DNA of 64,000 bases from an uncultured Holophagaceae bacterium (GCA_903937385.1 CAIZZF010000026.1:310001-374000), one strand, 5' to 3'; numbered from the stretch's first letter, positions 17,690 to 26,968 are shown. Translations and numbers: made by a program. Notes: generated by a model not told the origin, from the letters alone.

Positions 17690-19218
17690 GGCTCACCCGT
17701 TCGGCTGGCCGCAGGGCGGCGTCCCTGGAGGTTCTGAAGCTGGCCGGTTTCCGTGTCCGTCAGCAGCTGCTGGAGCTCCAGCAGGAAGATCATGCTGCTG
17801 TCGAGCCGGGCAACCTTCTCAATGTAGCGGTTGGCCCCCACGGCCGTGACCGCAGGAGGCGGGCCGAAGCGGCTCAGCTCCACAGGGCGGACCTCGTCCA
17901 CAGCATCCACCACGAGGCCGGTAAAGACCCCGCCGATGCTCGTGATGAGGATGCGGGAGATGCTGGTCGCCTCCACGCGCTCCAGGCCGAAGCGGGTGCG
18001 GAGGTCCACCACGGGCATCACCTCGCCCCGCAGGTTCAGGACGCCGTCCACGAAATCGGGGGCCCGGGGCACCGGCGTGATCTGGCTCACCATGACGATC
18101 TCGCGCACCTCATGGAGTCGCAGGGCATAGTTCTCGGGCCCCAGGCGGAACACGACCAGCTCTAGGCTGGGAGCGACTTCCTGGGTGCGGTTGTCCGCCA
18201 GGCCGAGCCCCTGACCCAGGGCGGCGATCTTCTCCTGGTCATCGCCCGTGATGATCTTCAGCACGTTGATGAGGCTCACCATGCGGCCCGGCAGCAGGAG
18301 GATGCCGCTCAGGTGCTCGCGCTCGGCCTCGGAGAGGGTCTGGGGCGGCGGCAGGGTCTGGCCCTCCTGGACCCGGAGGATCTCCTGGATCTCATCCACG
18401 ACCACGCCGATCTTCGCGGTGCCGAAGGAGAGCAGCACCACCATGTCTCGCTTGCGCTCGACTCCCTCCTGCTGGATGGAGAGGATCTCGGAGATGTCCA
18501 CCAGGGGCATGACGTGATCCCGCAGGCAGATCACCCCCAGCACGTAGTCCGGCGCATCCGGCACCTTGGTCACCGGCGGCAGCTCGACGATCTCCTCCAC
18601 CTCGTGCAGGGCGATGCCGAAGGATTCCCGGCCCAGACGGAAGGTGACGTAGGGCTGGCCGTCTTCCTCAAGGTCATCGTCGTCGTCAGCGTCCGTGCTC
18701 CCGATGGTACCGGCCAGGCCCAGGTCATCGAACTCGGCGCGACGGGTGAACTCGGCGCTGTCCAGGAGCTTCTCCAGGTGGATCAGAGTGATCAGGCGGG
18801 TACCCACCGTGACCATGCCCGCCAGGTATTCGGCGCGGATGCCCGCCACCAGGGGCGGGGTGTCGCGAATCGCGTGGTCCTCGAGCCGCACCACCTCGGC
18901 CACGGAGTCCACCAGCAGGCCCGTGGGCCCGCTGGCCAGGCGCAGCACGATGATGCGGGTCTTCGTGGTGGTCTCCTGGGGCGCCAGGTGGAACCGAACC
19001 CGGCTGTCGATGACCGGGATGATCAGGCCGCGCAGGTTGATGACGCCCAGGATGAAGCTGGGGCTGCCGGGGATCGGGGTGATGTCCGTCCGGTGGGTGA
19101 TCTCCTGCACCCGGTCGATGTCCAGCCCGAACTCCACATTGTCGAGCGTGAAGGTCACCAGCTGGCCTGAAGGCACCAACTCGGTGGCGAGCAGGGACTG
19201 GGCGGACTCGACAGCCAT
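17686..19218 (-). CDS. Chemotaxis adaptor with three tandem CheW domains
   Basis: 510 residues containing three CheW repeats at about residues 15-165, 187-330 and 353-495. Each shows the typical pattern: an F-x-L-x2-x-x-F-G/A entry, then VLGVxxLR (GVINLRGLIIPVID, GVICLRDHVMPLVD, GVLNLRGEVMPVVD). A normal CheW has one domain of about 150 residues and bridges CheA to chemoreceptors. A triple adaptor could occupy several ring positions in the array. It sits between the CheZ-like gene (3-base gap) and cheA (4-base overlap). CheV (CheW plus receiver) is excluded because no receiver domain is present. Confidence 0.9.
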   Translation of the reverse strand: MAVESAQSLLATELVPSGQLVTFTLDNVEFGLDIDRVQEITHRTDITPIPGSPSFILGVINLRGLIIPVIDSRVRFHLAPQETTTKTRIIVLRLASGPTGLLVDSVAEVVRLEDHAIRDTPPLVAGIRAEYLAGMVTVGTRLITLIHLEKLLDSAEFTRRAEFDDLGLAGTIGSTDADDDDDLEEDGQPYVTFRLGRESFGIALHEVEEIVELPPVTKVPDAPDYVLGVICLRDHVMPLVDISEILSIQQEGVERKRDMVVLLSFGTAKIGVVVDEIQEILRVQEGQTLPPPQTLSEAEREHLSGILLLPGRMVSLINVLKIITGDDQEKIAALGQGLGLADNRTQEVAPSLELVVFRLGPENYALRLHEVREIVMVSQITPVPRAPDFVDGVLNLRGEVMPVVDLRTRFGLERVEATSISRILITSIGGVFTGLVVDAVDEVRPVELSRFGPPPAVTAVGANRYIEKVARLDSSMIFLLELQQLLTDTETGQLQNLQGRRPAASRTGEP

Positions 19219-19221
19219 GGG

Positions 19222-19821
19222 TTACCCCTTCTTCTGGGTCTTGAAGGCCTCGATCACCGCATCTGCGTGGGCCTTGTTCTCGTCGGGCGTGGTGCCAGTC
19301 TGCGCAATGGTGTGGCTGATGGAGGGCCGCGCGGTGTCGCTCTTCAGACCCGTGCCCAGCAGGTCCACGATGTAGTCGTGGATCTGGCGCAGGTGGTGCA
19401 GGATGCGCTCCAGCTTCTGGCGGGTGATGTCCTGGAACTGCATCAGGTCCATGGCCTCGAAGACCTTGTCCTGAATCTCCTTGCTGGCGCTCATGACCTC
19501 GAGAATCGCCTTCTGCACTCCCGGCGCCTGGGCACCTTCGTTGCTCATGATCTCTGTGACGAGGCGTTGCTGGCGGTTCACGAGCTGGCCGATCTGATCC
19601 AGCTGGTCCATGACCTTGTTGGATTCCCGCTCGGTGACGGCGGTGACCGTGTCCAGCTCGGAGATCACGTGCCCGCTGCCGTCCGCATGCGGCTCGGCGT
19701 GAGGGGCCACCGTGACGGCCGGAGGGGCAATCACGGGATCCTTGACGGGGGCGCTGACCTCGGGCTTTGTCGGCGACTTCGTCCCTCCCGCGAGGAGGGC
19801 ATCTATTTCGGACTGATCCAT
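19222..19821 (-). CDS. CheZ-like CheY-P phosphatase with FliM-like N-terminal EIDALL peptide
   Basis: A 199-residue protein. It begins MDQSEIDALLAGG, closely resembling the N-terminal CheY-P-binding peptide of FliM and FliY (SQ-x-EIDALL). An acidic/Pro-rich linker (about residues 14-50) leads to a long helical domain with LMQFQDITRQKLERI, where Asp131 and Gln135 have the CheZ D-x3-Q spacing. The inferred role is removal of phosphate from CheY-P, with the N-terminal peptide acting as substrate tether in place of the C-terminal CheZ peptide of enterobacteria. It lies 9 bases after cheY and directly before the triple cheW gene. The ribosome site AGGAG lies 6 bases before the ATG. Confidence 0.75.
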   Translation of the reverse strand: MDQSEIDALLAGGTKSPTKPEVSAPVKDPVIAPPAVTVAPHAEPHADGSGHVISELDTVTAVTERESNKVMDQLDQIGQLVNRQQRLVTEIMSNEGAQAPGVQKAILEVMSASKEIQDKVFEAMDLMQFQDITRQKLERILHHLRQIHDYIVDLLGTGLKSDTARPSISHTIAQTGTTPDENKAHADAVIEAFKTQKKG

Positions 19822-19830
19822 GGCCTGCTC

Positions 19831-20187
19831 CTATCCCAGGAGGGACTCGATCTTTTCCTTGAGGGTCTCCGGGGTGAATGGCTTCACCACGTAGTTGTTC
19901 ACGCCGGCCTGGAGGGCTTCGACGATGTCCTCCTTGGCGGCGTTGGTGGTCACCATCAGGATCGGGATGACGGGGTTCTGGGTCCGCACGGTCTTCACGA
20001 ACTCAAGCCCATCCATCTCCGGCATGTTCCAGTCGGTGATGATCATCTCCACCCCGCCCTGGCCGAGCCGCTCGAGGCCGCTCTTGCCGTTGTCACCCTC
20101 GACCACATCGGTATAGCCGATGCGGGACAGGGTGTTGATGATGATGCGCCGCATCGTCGAGGAATCGTCCACGATGAGGATCTTCAC
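19831..20187 (-). CDS. cheY: CheY response regulator
   Basis: A 118-residue single receiver domain. It has the acidic pocket VDD (residues 6-8), the phospho-acceptor Asp in MIITDWNMPEMDG, Thr in MVTTNAA and Lys in VVKPF, all as in CheY. It has no output domain, so it should act by binding the flagellar switch or another motor. It is the first gene of the chemotaxis operon and starts with GTG after CAGGAGGCCCCC. The CheZ-like protein encoded next is its likely phosphatase. Confidence 0.95.
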   Translation of the reverse strand: MKILIVDDSSTMRRIIINTLSRIGYTDVVEGDNGKSGLERLGQGGVEMIITDWNMPEMDGLEFVKTVRTQNPVIPILMVTTNAAKEDIVEALQAGVNNYVVKPFTPETLKEKIESLLG

Positions 20188-20219
20188 GGGGGCCTCCTGA
20201 AAGGGGTGGTGACTCGGGA

Positions 20220-20615
20220 TCAGAGTGAGGAAGGAGGCGCGGTGGCCTCCAGGAACTTCACAAGGGCTTCAAGGTCATCGGGATAGACGTTCTGGAACTT
20301 GATTCCCAGCTCGTAGTCCCCGGCATCCAGCTGCTCGACGCGAACCACCATGCCCAGGGCGACCAGGGGCCGGACCTCAGCCTCCTGGACAGGGCCGAAG
20401 TGGTTCTGGTAGCGGCCCCAGCCCGGCACTCGCAGCTCGAGCTTGAGCAGGGCCCCCAGGGGGTAGGCCCGGGGGGAGTCCAGCAGGAGGCCGCCGGCCG
20501 AGACATCCCGGTAGCTGCTGGTAGCCGCATCGGCACCCTTGTGGAAGCTGAGTTCCTGAAAGCTCAAGGAGGCCTCCAGGGGGATTCTTCGGTATTGCCG
20601 CCGTTCCTGACTCAT
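20220..20615 (-). CDS. PilZ-domain c-di-GMP-binding protein
   Basis: About 131 residues, almost all PilZ domain. Near the N-terminus is RRQYRR (the RxxxR half of the c-di-GMP site), followed after the first strand by DVSAGG (the D/N-x-S-x2-G half). PilZ proteins read out c-di-GMP to control motility, pili or polysaccharide. The ATG at 20615 has GAGGA just upstream; a longer frame to 20669 lacks this. It lies 32 bases before cheY on the same strand and may be the true first gene of the chemotaxis transcription unit, which would link c-di-GMP to motor control. Confidence 0.85.
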   Translation of the reverse strand: MSQERRQYRRIPLEASLSFQELSFHKGADAATSSYRDVSAGGLLLDSPRAYPLGALLKLELRVPGWGRYQNHFGPVQEAEVRPLVALGMVVRVEQLDAGDYELGIKFQNVYPDDLEALVKFLEATAPPSSL

Positions 20616-20770
20616 GTTTGTCCTCAGATGGGGCATCGGAGGGTGGCGTATTCGACTTGAATACTGCAAATACTACCTGGAGGGCATCGGACTTAGATTC
20701 CTTGGCCCCCGCCTCGGCTAGACTTGAATTCGTGGGCGCCCGCCTGGAACAGGCGCTCGTCGGAGGATCC

Positions 20771-21313
20771 ATGCCCGCTGCCCAAGGCCCCTGCCCCGTG
20801 GACCCCGGCCAGATGGAGGCGATCGTCCACCGTCTCGCCGCGGATCTGCTGGCCCGGGTGAAGCCCGAAGAGGAGATCGTCCTGCTTGGCATCCGCTCCC
20901 GGGGCATGCCTCTGGCGGAGCGCCTGGCCCTCCAGCTCCGCGCCCTCACCGGGGCCGCCATCCCGGTCGGCACCCTCGACATCACCCTCTACCGGGACGA
21001 CCTCACCGAGATGGTGGGCAGCCCCATCGTGCGGCCCACGGAGATCCCCTTCACGCTGAAGGAGCGGACCGTGGTGCTGGTGGACGATGTGCTCTACACC
21101 GGCCGCACGGTGCGTGCCGCCCTGGATGCGCTGCTGGACCACGGACGCCCCCGGCGCGTGATGCTGCTGGTCATGGCCGACCGCAGCGGGCGCGAGCTGC
21201 CCATCCAGGCGGACCTGGCAGGCCTCACCGTGGAGGTGCCTCCGGGCCACCGGGTGGCCGTGCGGATGAAGGAGATTGACGGCGAAGACGGCGTCACTGT
21301 GGAGGCCTGCTGA
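20771..21313 (+). CDS. pyrR: Pyrimidine operon regulator / uracil phosphoribosyltransferase PyrR
   Basis: About 180 residues in the type I phosphoribosyltransferase fold. VVLVDDVLYTGRTVRAALDA is the PRPP-binding loop typical of PyrR, and GIRSRGMPLAERLA and DITLYRDDL match family segments. PyrR either binds pyr mRNA to cause attenuation or makes UMP from uracil. The start is the ATG at 20771 with GGAGG four bases before it. An upstream frame to 20618 lacks a ribosome site. It overlaps pyrB by one base (TGATG). No convincing PyrR binding loop was seen in the 150 bases upstream, so the regulatory role is not shown here. Confidence 0.93.
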   Translation: MPAAQGPCPVDPGQMEAIVHRLAADLLARVKPEEEIVLLGIRSRGMPLAERLALQLRALTGAAIPVGTLDITLYRDDLTEMVGSPIVRPTEIPFTLKERTVVLVDDVLYTGRTVRAALDALLDHGRPRRVMLLVMADRSGRELPIQADLAGLTVEVPPGHRVAVRMKEIDGEDGVTVEAC

Positions 21314-22272
21314 TGACCTCCGAACGCTATGTCTTCCCCCACCGGCACCTGCTGGGCATCGAGCCCCTCAGCCCCCGGGACATCACGGCTCTCCTGGATC
21401 AGGCCCAGGCCTTCGAGGAGGTCTGCGAGCGCCCCAGCATCAAGATCGTGCCGGCCCTGCGCAAGAAGCTCGTGGTCAACCTCTTCTTTGAGAACAGCAC
21501 CCGCACCCGCAACAGCTTCGAGATCGCCGAGAAGCGGCTGTCCGCCGAGATCATCAACTTCGACGCCGACACCAGCAGCCTCAACAAGGGCGAGACCCTG
21601 ATCGACACGGCCATGAACCTCCAGGCCATGCACCCGGACCTCATCGTGATGCGCCACAGCGCCCCCGGCGCCCACGCACTGCTGTCCCGGCACATGAAGG
21701 CCAGCATCATCAACGCCGGGGACGGCTCCCATGAGCACCCCACCCAGGCCCTGCTGGACGCCTACACCCTGCGCAAGCGGTTCGGCAAGCTGGAGGGCCT
21801 GCGCGTCGCCATCGTGGGCGACATCCGCAACAGCCGAGTGGTCCGCTCCAACCTCTGGCTCCTGAACCGCATGGGCGCCAAGGTCACGCTCGTGGGCCCG
21901 CCGACCCTGGTGCCCCAGGAGATGAAGGCCACCTGGCCCGCCATCGAGATCTGCCATGACTTCGACGCCGTGCTGCCGGAGCAGGACGCCATCATGATGC
22001 TCCGCGCCCAGTTCGAGCGCGGCACCGGCGCCTACATCCCGGGCCAGGGCGAGTACAGCCGCTTCTACCAGCTCAACGCGGCGCGGATGAAGCGCGCCCG
22101 GAAGGATGTGGTCGTGCTGCATCCAGGTCCCATCAACCGCGGCCTCGAGATCACCAGCGACGTGGCTGACGGCCCCAACAACCTCATCCTCGACCAGGTG
22201 ACCAACGGGGTCCCGGTCCGCATGGCGGTCCTCTACCTGCTGTCCAATCCCCACGGGGAGCAGGTGCCCTGA
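21313..22272 (+). CDS. pyrB: Aspartate carbamoyltransferase catalytic subunit
   Basis: A 319-residue enzyme that makes N-carbamoyl-L-aspartate from carbamoyl phosphate and aspartate, the committed step of pyrimidine synthesis. The carbamoyl-phosphate loop FFENSTRTRNSFE, HEHPTQALLD and HPGPINRG are all present. It is coupled to pyrR by the overlapping TGATG. No pyrC or pyrI follows; the next gene is gpmI 26 bases downstream, so the operon is either very short or shared with glycolysis. Confidence 0.97.
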   Translation: MTSERYVFPHRHLLGIEPLSPRDITALLDQAQAFEEVCERPSIKIVPALRKKLVVNLFFENSTRTRNSFEIAEKRLSAEIINFDADTSSLNKGETLIDTAMNLQAMHPDLIVMRHSAPGAHALLSRHMKASIINAGDGSHEHPTQALLDAYTLRKRFGKLEGLRVAIVGDIRNSRVVRSNLWLLNRMGAKVTLVGPPTLVPQEMKATWPAIEICHDFDAVLPEQDAIMMLRAQFERGTGAYIPGQGEYSRFYQLNAARMKRARKDVVVLHPGPINRGLEITSDVADGPNNLILDQVTNGVPVRMAVLYLLSNPHGEQVP

Positions 22273-22298
22273 GCACGCCACCGCCGAGAGAAGGACCC

Positions 22299-23822
22299 AT
22301 GATCCCAGGCCCCATCACCCTCCTCATCCTGGACGGCTTCGGCGACGGTCCGCGCAACGCCTTCGACGCCACCTTCGTGGCTTCGATGCCCCGGTTCAAC
22401 GCCCTCCGGAAGGACTACGCCGCCACCCAGCTGGGCACCAGCGGCGAGGCCGTGGGCCTGCCCGAGGGGCAGTTCGGCAACTCCGAGGTGGGCCACATGA
22501 ACCTGGGCGCCGGCCGCGTGGTCTGGCAGGAACTCACACGGATCGACGCCGCCATCCGGCGCGGCAGCTTCCGCGAGAATCCCCCCATCACCGCGCTGCT
22601 GGCCGGGCTGAAGGCCTCCGGGAAGCGGCTGCATCTCCTCGGCCTGGTGAGCGATGGCGGCGTGCACAGCCACCAGAACCATATCGTGGCCCTGGCCCAG
22701 TGGGCCCAGGCGGAGGGCATTCCCACCACCATCCACGCCATCACCGACGGCCGGGACACGGGCCAGAAGAGTGCCGATGGCTTCCTCCAGTGGCTCACCT
22801 TCCAGCTGCGGACCTGCCCCCTGGTGACCCTCGGCTCCGTGTGCGGCCGCTACACCGCCATGGACCGCGACAAGCGCTGGGAGCGCACGGAGCAGGCCTG
22901 GAAGCTCTACGTGGACGGCGAGGCCGCCCAGCACGCCCCGGATGCCCTCGCGGCCATCGCCGCCGCCTACGCGCGGGGCGAGACGGACGAGTTCGTGGCG
23001 CCCACAGCCCTGGACGCCTTCCAGCCCTTCGCCGACGGCGATGGCGTTCTGTTCTTCAACTTCCGGGCGGACCGGGCCCGCCAGCTCTGCCACGCCTTGG
23101 TGCACCCGGGCTTCGCCGCTTTCACCCCGAAGCATCGCCCCGCGGTGAAGCTGCTCACCTTCACGGCCTACGATGGCGAGCTGGAGCCCTACCTGGCCGT
23201 GGCCTATCCACCGCAGAGCCTCGACCTGATCCTGGGCGAGCTCATCAGCGCCCAGGGCTGGAAGCAGTTCCGCACCGCCGAGACCGAGAAATACGCCCAC
23301 GTGACCTACTTCTTCAACGGCGGGCGGGAGGTGCCCTTCGACCACGAGGAGCGCCGCCTGGTGCCCTCGCCCAAGGTGGCCACCTACGACCTGCAGCCGG
23401 AGATGAGCCTGGCGGACGTAAGCCAGGGCCTGGAGGCCGCCATCGGCTCCGGCACCTACCGGCTGCTGGTCTGCAACCTCGCCAACCCCGACATGATCGG
23501 CCACACGGGCGATCTGGCCGCCGCCGTCACCGCCTGCGAGGCCGTGGACGCCGCCGTGGGCCGCATCGCCGACGCCACCCTGGCCGCCGGGGGCGCCCTC
23601 TTCATCACCGCCGACCACGGCAACTGCGAGTGCATGCGGGACGAAGGTGGCAACCCCCACACGGCCCACACCCTGAACCTGGTGCCCGCCGTGCTGGTGG
23701 CCAAGGGCTTCGAGACCCGGCAGCTTCGCGCCGGCGGCGCCCTCAGCGACGTGGCTCCCACCCTCCTGAAGCTGTTCAGCCTGCCCCAGCCCGACGTCAT
23801 GGACGGCAGCAGCCTTTTCTGA
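22299..23822 (+). CDS. gpmI: 2,3-bisphosphoglycerate-independent phosphoglycerate mutase
   Basis: A 507-residue Mn-dependent enzyme of the alkaline phosphatase superfamily that interconverts 3- and 2-phosphoglycerate. It starts ITLLILDGFGDG (metal ligand Asp). The catalytic Ser62 is in GQFGNSEVGHMNLGAG. Further motifs are SDGGVHSHQNH, TDGRDTGQKSA and ADHGNCECM near the C-terminus. An AAGGACCC ribosome site precedes the ATG. The protein has normal length and no anomalies. Confidence 0.97.
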   Translation: MIPGPITLLILDGFGDGPRNAFDATFVASMPRFNALRKDYAATQLGTSGEAVGLPEGQFGNSEVGHMNLGAGRVVWQELTRIDAAIRRGSFRENPPITALLAGLKASGKRLHLLGLVSDGGVHSHQNHIVALAQWAQAEGIPTTIHAITDGRDTGQKSADGFLQWLTFQLRTCPLVTLGSVCGRYTAMDRDKRWERTEQAWKLYVDGEAAQHAPDALAAIAAAYARGETDEFVAPTALDAFQPFADGDGVLFFNFRADRARQLCHALVHPGFAAFTPKHRPAVKLLTFTAYDGELEPYLAVAYPPQSLDLILGELISAQGWKQFRTAETEKYAHVTYFFNGGREVPFDHEERRLVPSPKVATYDLQPEMSLADVSQGLEAAIGSGTYRLLVCNLANPDMIGHTGDLAAAVTACEAVDAAVGRIADATLAAGGALFITADHGNCECMRDEGGNPHTAHTLNLVPAVLVAKGFETRQLRAGGALSDVAPTLLKLFSLPQPDVMDGSSLF

Positions 23823-24164
23823 GGTTCATTCGGAAGTTCAGGGGAAGAGCCAAGACGCTTCAACATGACCCCCTGCGTATTCTCCTAACGCTAAGGCAAA
23901 AGCAACCACTCTCGCAGAGATAAGGACGAGGGGAGTGGAGGGACGCTGTGGGCTTCGGGTTAGCCGCTGTTCTCTGCGAGTCTCAGCCCTCTCCGCATCC
24001 TCTGCGAGAGTGGTTGCCCTTCCCGCACGACTTGGATGAATCCATGGAGCGGTGGTATTCCCATAAATCCCGGAAGAACCATTTATTCACCCCAGGCGCC
24101 GATGAGCGCCCCAAGGTGATGCAGAACACATTTCCGGGCTCCCTGGTCCCGGGATACTGGACAG
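23823..24164. other. 342-base intergenic region with an inverted repeat
   Basis: No coding potential was recognised. It holds an 18-bp perfect inverted repeat (23902-23919 and 24000-24017) 80 bases apart. Between the arms is a partial direct copy of the motif TCTGCGAG (near 23972). Nothing else could be assigned. Confidence 0.6.
23902..24017. repeat. CTCTGCG-type palindromic intergenic repeat
   Basis: Left arm GCAACCACTCTCGCAGAG (23902-23919) and right arm CTCTGCGAGAGTGGTTGC (24000-24017) are perfect reverse complements. CTCTGCG-containing intergenic repeats occur in many Gram-negative genomes. Here two copies face each other, which may reflect a miniature mobile or REP-like unit. Confidence 0.55.
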
Positions 24165-24713
24165 ATGAAAGTTGCCTTCATCGGTACCCACGGCGTGGGC
24201 AAGACCACCCTCTGCTATGAGCTGGCCGCGGCCCTCAAGCGGGAGGGCGTCCATGTGGACATCGTGAAGGAAGTGGCGCGGCTCTCGCCCCTGCCCATCA
24301 ACCAGAAGACCTCCCTGGAGGCCCAGACCTGGATCTTCCTCACCCAGATGGCCGAGGAGATCCGCTCGGCCAGCCAGCATGACGTGCTGGTCTGCGACCG
24401 CAGCGTGCTGGACAACTACGCCTACCTGATGCTGGCCTGCGGCCGCCAGCTGCCCATCGAGCGCTACATGCACCACTGGATGAAGAGCTACGACCTGCTC
24501 TTCAAGGTCCCCTTCGAGGGCCAGCTGGCTCCGGACGGCATCCGGGACACGGACACCTTCTTCGCCGAGGCCGTGGACCAGCTGGTGGACCGCCTCCTCG
24601 CCGAGCGCGGCCTGCCCCACGAGCGTCTGGAACCCGGCGCCCGGGCCACCTGGATCGACCGCGTCAAGCAGGTGGTGCTGAACCACCCGGGAAGCCAGAA
24701 GCGGCTCTTGTGA
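24165..24713 (+). CDS. P-loop AAA-type ATPase/kinase of unknown substrate
   Basis: 182 residues. The N-terminus MKVAFIGTHGVGKTTLCYEL is a Walker A in the style of AAA_28/NadR-like nucleoside kinases. DVLVCDRSVLDNYAYL gives the Walker-B-like DRS motif found in deoxynucleoside and ribosylnicotinamide kinases. The protein is cytoplasmic and without extra domains. Such proteins phosphorylate small molecules or act as NTP-dependent switches; the substrate cannot be told from sequence. It is flanked by the intergenic repeat and a chemoreceptor gene and has no clear operon partner. Confidence 0.6.
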   Translation: MKVAFIGTHGVGKTTLCYELAAALKREGVHVDIVKEVARLSPLPINQKTSLEAQTWIFLTQMAEEIRSASQHDVLVCDRSVLDNYAYLMLACGRQLPIERYMHHWMKSYDLLFKVPFEGQLAPDGIRDTDTFFAEAVDQLVDRLLAERGLPHERLEPGARATWIDRVKQVVLNHPGSQKRLL

Positions 24714-24796
24714 CCTAATCGTCCTTTATACACGACTTAAGAATCATCAATACCCGCCGATGGAGAGGCTGGATGCAGCCAACTCCGGAGAGAACC

Positions 24797-26374
24797 ATGT
24801 TCAAGAACGCCCGCACCATCGCTGCCCGCCTCTTCTTCGCCACAGGAGTCACGGGCATCCTCTTCGTCGCGGCCCTCCTGGTGGCCCTCCAGGGGCTCCA
24901 GCAGGGCCGAGCAACCTTCCTCGCCTATGCGGACCATGAAGCCCCGGAGCTGCTGCTCTACACCCGCCTCTATGCCTCCGGCCTCCAGACTGGCCAGGCC
25001 CTGCGCAACATCCTGCTGGATCCGGTGAACACCAAGGCCTACGAGAACTACGACACCGCGGTCAAGGAGTTCAACGAAGCACTGGCGAGCGCCCCCGCCA
25101 TCATGGGTGAGAACCCGGAGGCCCGGAAGGCCCTGGCGGGCATGCGGGACAAGTGGACCCGCCTGGTGGCCCTGCAGGCGCCAATCCGAGACAAGACCCT
25201 CTCACCCGCCGCTGGTGCGGCCCTCACCAAGACCGACGTCACGCCCCTCTGGCGTGACCTGAAAAGCCAGCTCCTGGAGCAGGTCCGGGCCCAGGAGCTG
25301 ATCATGGCAGCGGCCAAGGAGCAGGCCACCCGCAGCCTCGGCAGGGCTATCACCCTTGCTATCGCCGTAGCCCTGGTAGCCATGGCCCTGGGGGCGGGCC
25401 TGGGACTTCTGTCCATCTGGAACATCCAGCGCCGGCTGGGAGAGCTGGACCTGGCCATGGAGGAACTGGCCAGTGGCAAGGGAGATCTCACGCGCCGACT
25501 CCCCGTGGAGGGCCGGGACGAGCTCTGCCGCATCGCGGAGAAGGCCAATCGCCTCACGGAGTTCTACCAGCTGTTCTTCCAGCGCCTGGGGCTCCATTCC
25601 CAGGGCGTCGCCAGCGGCTCCACCCAGCTCTCCGTCACCGCCTCCTCCCTCTCAGAGACAGCCAACCTGCTGGATTCCCACACCCAGTCCACCCAGGGCA
25701 GCGCCCAGGCCATGGGGAACGCCATGCAGACCCTCCTGGCCTCGCTGGAGGAGGTGATCAAGCTGGCAGGGCAGTCCCACACCCACTCCGAGAGCTCCGA
25801 GCAGGCCATCCAGCACGGGATCACCACAGGCCAGGACACGGCCAGAGCCATGGATGAGATCCGGGAAGCGACCGCCCAGATGATCAGCGCCGTCTCGGTG
25901 ATCCAGGATATCGCCCGGCAGACCAACCTGCTCTCCCTCAACGCAGCCATCGAAGCCGCCAAGGCGGGCCAGATGGGCAAGGGCTTCGCCGTGGTGGCCG
26001 AGGAGGTGCGGAAGCTCGCGGAGCGCAGCGCCCAGGCCACCCATCAGATCAATCAGCTCATCAGTGCCACGGACCAGGCGCTGGGCAAGGGCACCCTCAC
26101 CACCGAAGCCACCACCAAGGCCCTCCAGCAGATCCAGGCCCACGTGCAGGAGTCGGTCGCGATGGCCACCCGCATCGGGCACTCGGCGGGCGAGCAGGTG
26201 CGCATCAGCCATCAGGTCGGATCCCTGGTGGGCCAGGTCTCCGAGGATGTGCGGCAGAATGCCTCCGCCAGCCACCAGCTCTCGGCCACCATCACCGAGG
26301 TGGCAGCCACCTCCTCGGAGCTGTCCCGCATCGCGGAGAGCATCCGGGAGGAAGTGGCCCTGTTCAAGGTCTAA
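24797..26374 (+). CDS. Methyl-accepting chemotaxis protein
   Basis: About 525 residues. A first membrane helix (about residues 12-35), a periplasmic four-helix-type sensor region, a second membrane helix (about 190-210), a HAMP region, and a long cytoplasmic coiled coil with the hairpin tip [21 protein letters not shown], which contacts CheA and CheW. The ATG at 24797 has GGAG seven bases upstream. The ligand is unknown. It is followed 72 bases later by a PAS protein and a second chemoreceptor, forming a small receptor cluster. Confidence 0.93.
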   Translation: MFKNARTIAARLFFATGVTGILFVAALLVALQGLQQGRATFLAYADHEAPELLLYTRLYASGLQTGQALRNILLDPVNTKAYENYDTAVKEFNEALASAPAIMGENPEARKALAGMRDKWTRLVALQAPIRDKTLSPAAGAALTKTDVTPLWRDLKSQLLEQVRAQELIMAAAKEQATRSLGRAITLAIAVALVAMALGAGLGLLSIWNIQRRLGELDLAMEELASGKGDLTRRLPVEGRDELCRIAEKANRLTEFYQLFFQRLGLHSQGVASGSTQLSVTASSLSETANLLDSHTQSTQGSAQAMGNAMQTLLASLEEVIKLAGQSHTHSESSEQAIQHGITTGQDTARAMDEIREATAQMISAVSVIQDIARQTNLLSLNAAIEAAKAGQMGKGFAVVAEEVRKLAERSAQATHQINQLISATDQALGKGTLTTEATTKALQQIQAHVQESVAMATRIGHSAGEQVRISHQVGSLVGQVSEDVRQNASASHQLSATITEVAATSSELSRIAESIREEVALFKV

Positions 26375-26446
26375 GCACCCGGATTTTGGCAGAACTCAGG
26401 GGGAGCCCGCTCCGTGGCCGATACCAGAGAAGTGGAGACTCCCCCT

Positions 26447-26968
26447 ATGACCGCCCGGCCCCAACCGACCCTGAACGAACGCGTCCTGGCCGAGGATGAC
26501 TTCATCGTCTCGAAGACGGACCTGAAGGGCCTCATCACCTACGGCAACCGCACCTTCATCGCCATGTCCGGCTATGCCGAGCGGGAGCTGCTAGGCGCCC
26601 CGCACAACATCCTGCGCCACCCGGACATGCCCCGGGTGGTGTTCAAGCTGCTCTGGGACACCATCCAGGCCAAGCGCGAGATCTCTGCCTACGTGAAGAA
26701 CCTGGCCAAGGACGGCAGCTTCTACTGGGTGTGGGCCAACATCACACCCTCCCTGGACGCCAGGGGCAGCCTCATCGGCTACTACTCGGTCCGCCGCAAG
26801 CCGCGGCCCGAGGCCATCCAGGTCATCAGTGGCGTCTACCAGGCCCTGCTGGACGCCGAGCGGCGGGCCGGAGATGGCCAGGCCGGCATGAAGGCCTCCC
26901 TCGCACTCCTCAACCAGACACTCGAACAGAAGGGCTTGAGCTATGAAGAATTTGTCTTTGGGCTCTAG
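26447..26968 (+). CDS. Aer/CetB-like PAS domain redox sensor
   Basis: About 173 residues with one PAS domain. [34 protein letters not shown] and [13 protein letters not shown] closely follow the FAD-binding PAS of the aerotaxis receptor Aer. It has no membrane helix or signalling domain. The end of the gene overlaps the next chemoreceptor by 26 bases, so the two are translated together and probably form one bipartite receptor, as CetB/CetA do in Campylobacter. The ATG at 26447 (GGAG nine bases upstream) is preferred; a GTG at 26414 with GGGGGAG is also possible. FAD binding is inferred from family similarity. Confidence 0.8.
   Translation: MTARPQPTLNERVLAEDDFIVSKTDLKGLITYGNRTFIAMSGYAERELLGAPHNILRHPDMPRVVFKLLWDTIQAKREISAYVKNLAKDGSFYWVWANITPSLDARGSLIGYYSVRRKPRPEAIQVISGVYQALLDAERRAGDGQAGMKASLALLNQTLEQKGLSYEEFVFGL

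Noticed and set aside
20616-20770. A possible PyrR-responsive attenuator before pyrR
   Set aside because: A small GC-rich hairpin (CGCCTG/CAGGCG) is present just upstream of the start, but no PyrR-binding consensus loop or terminator/antiterminator pair could be drawn.
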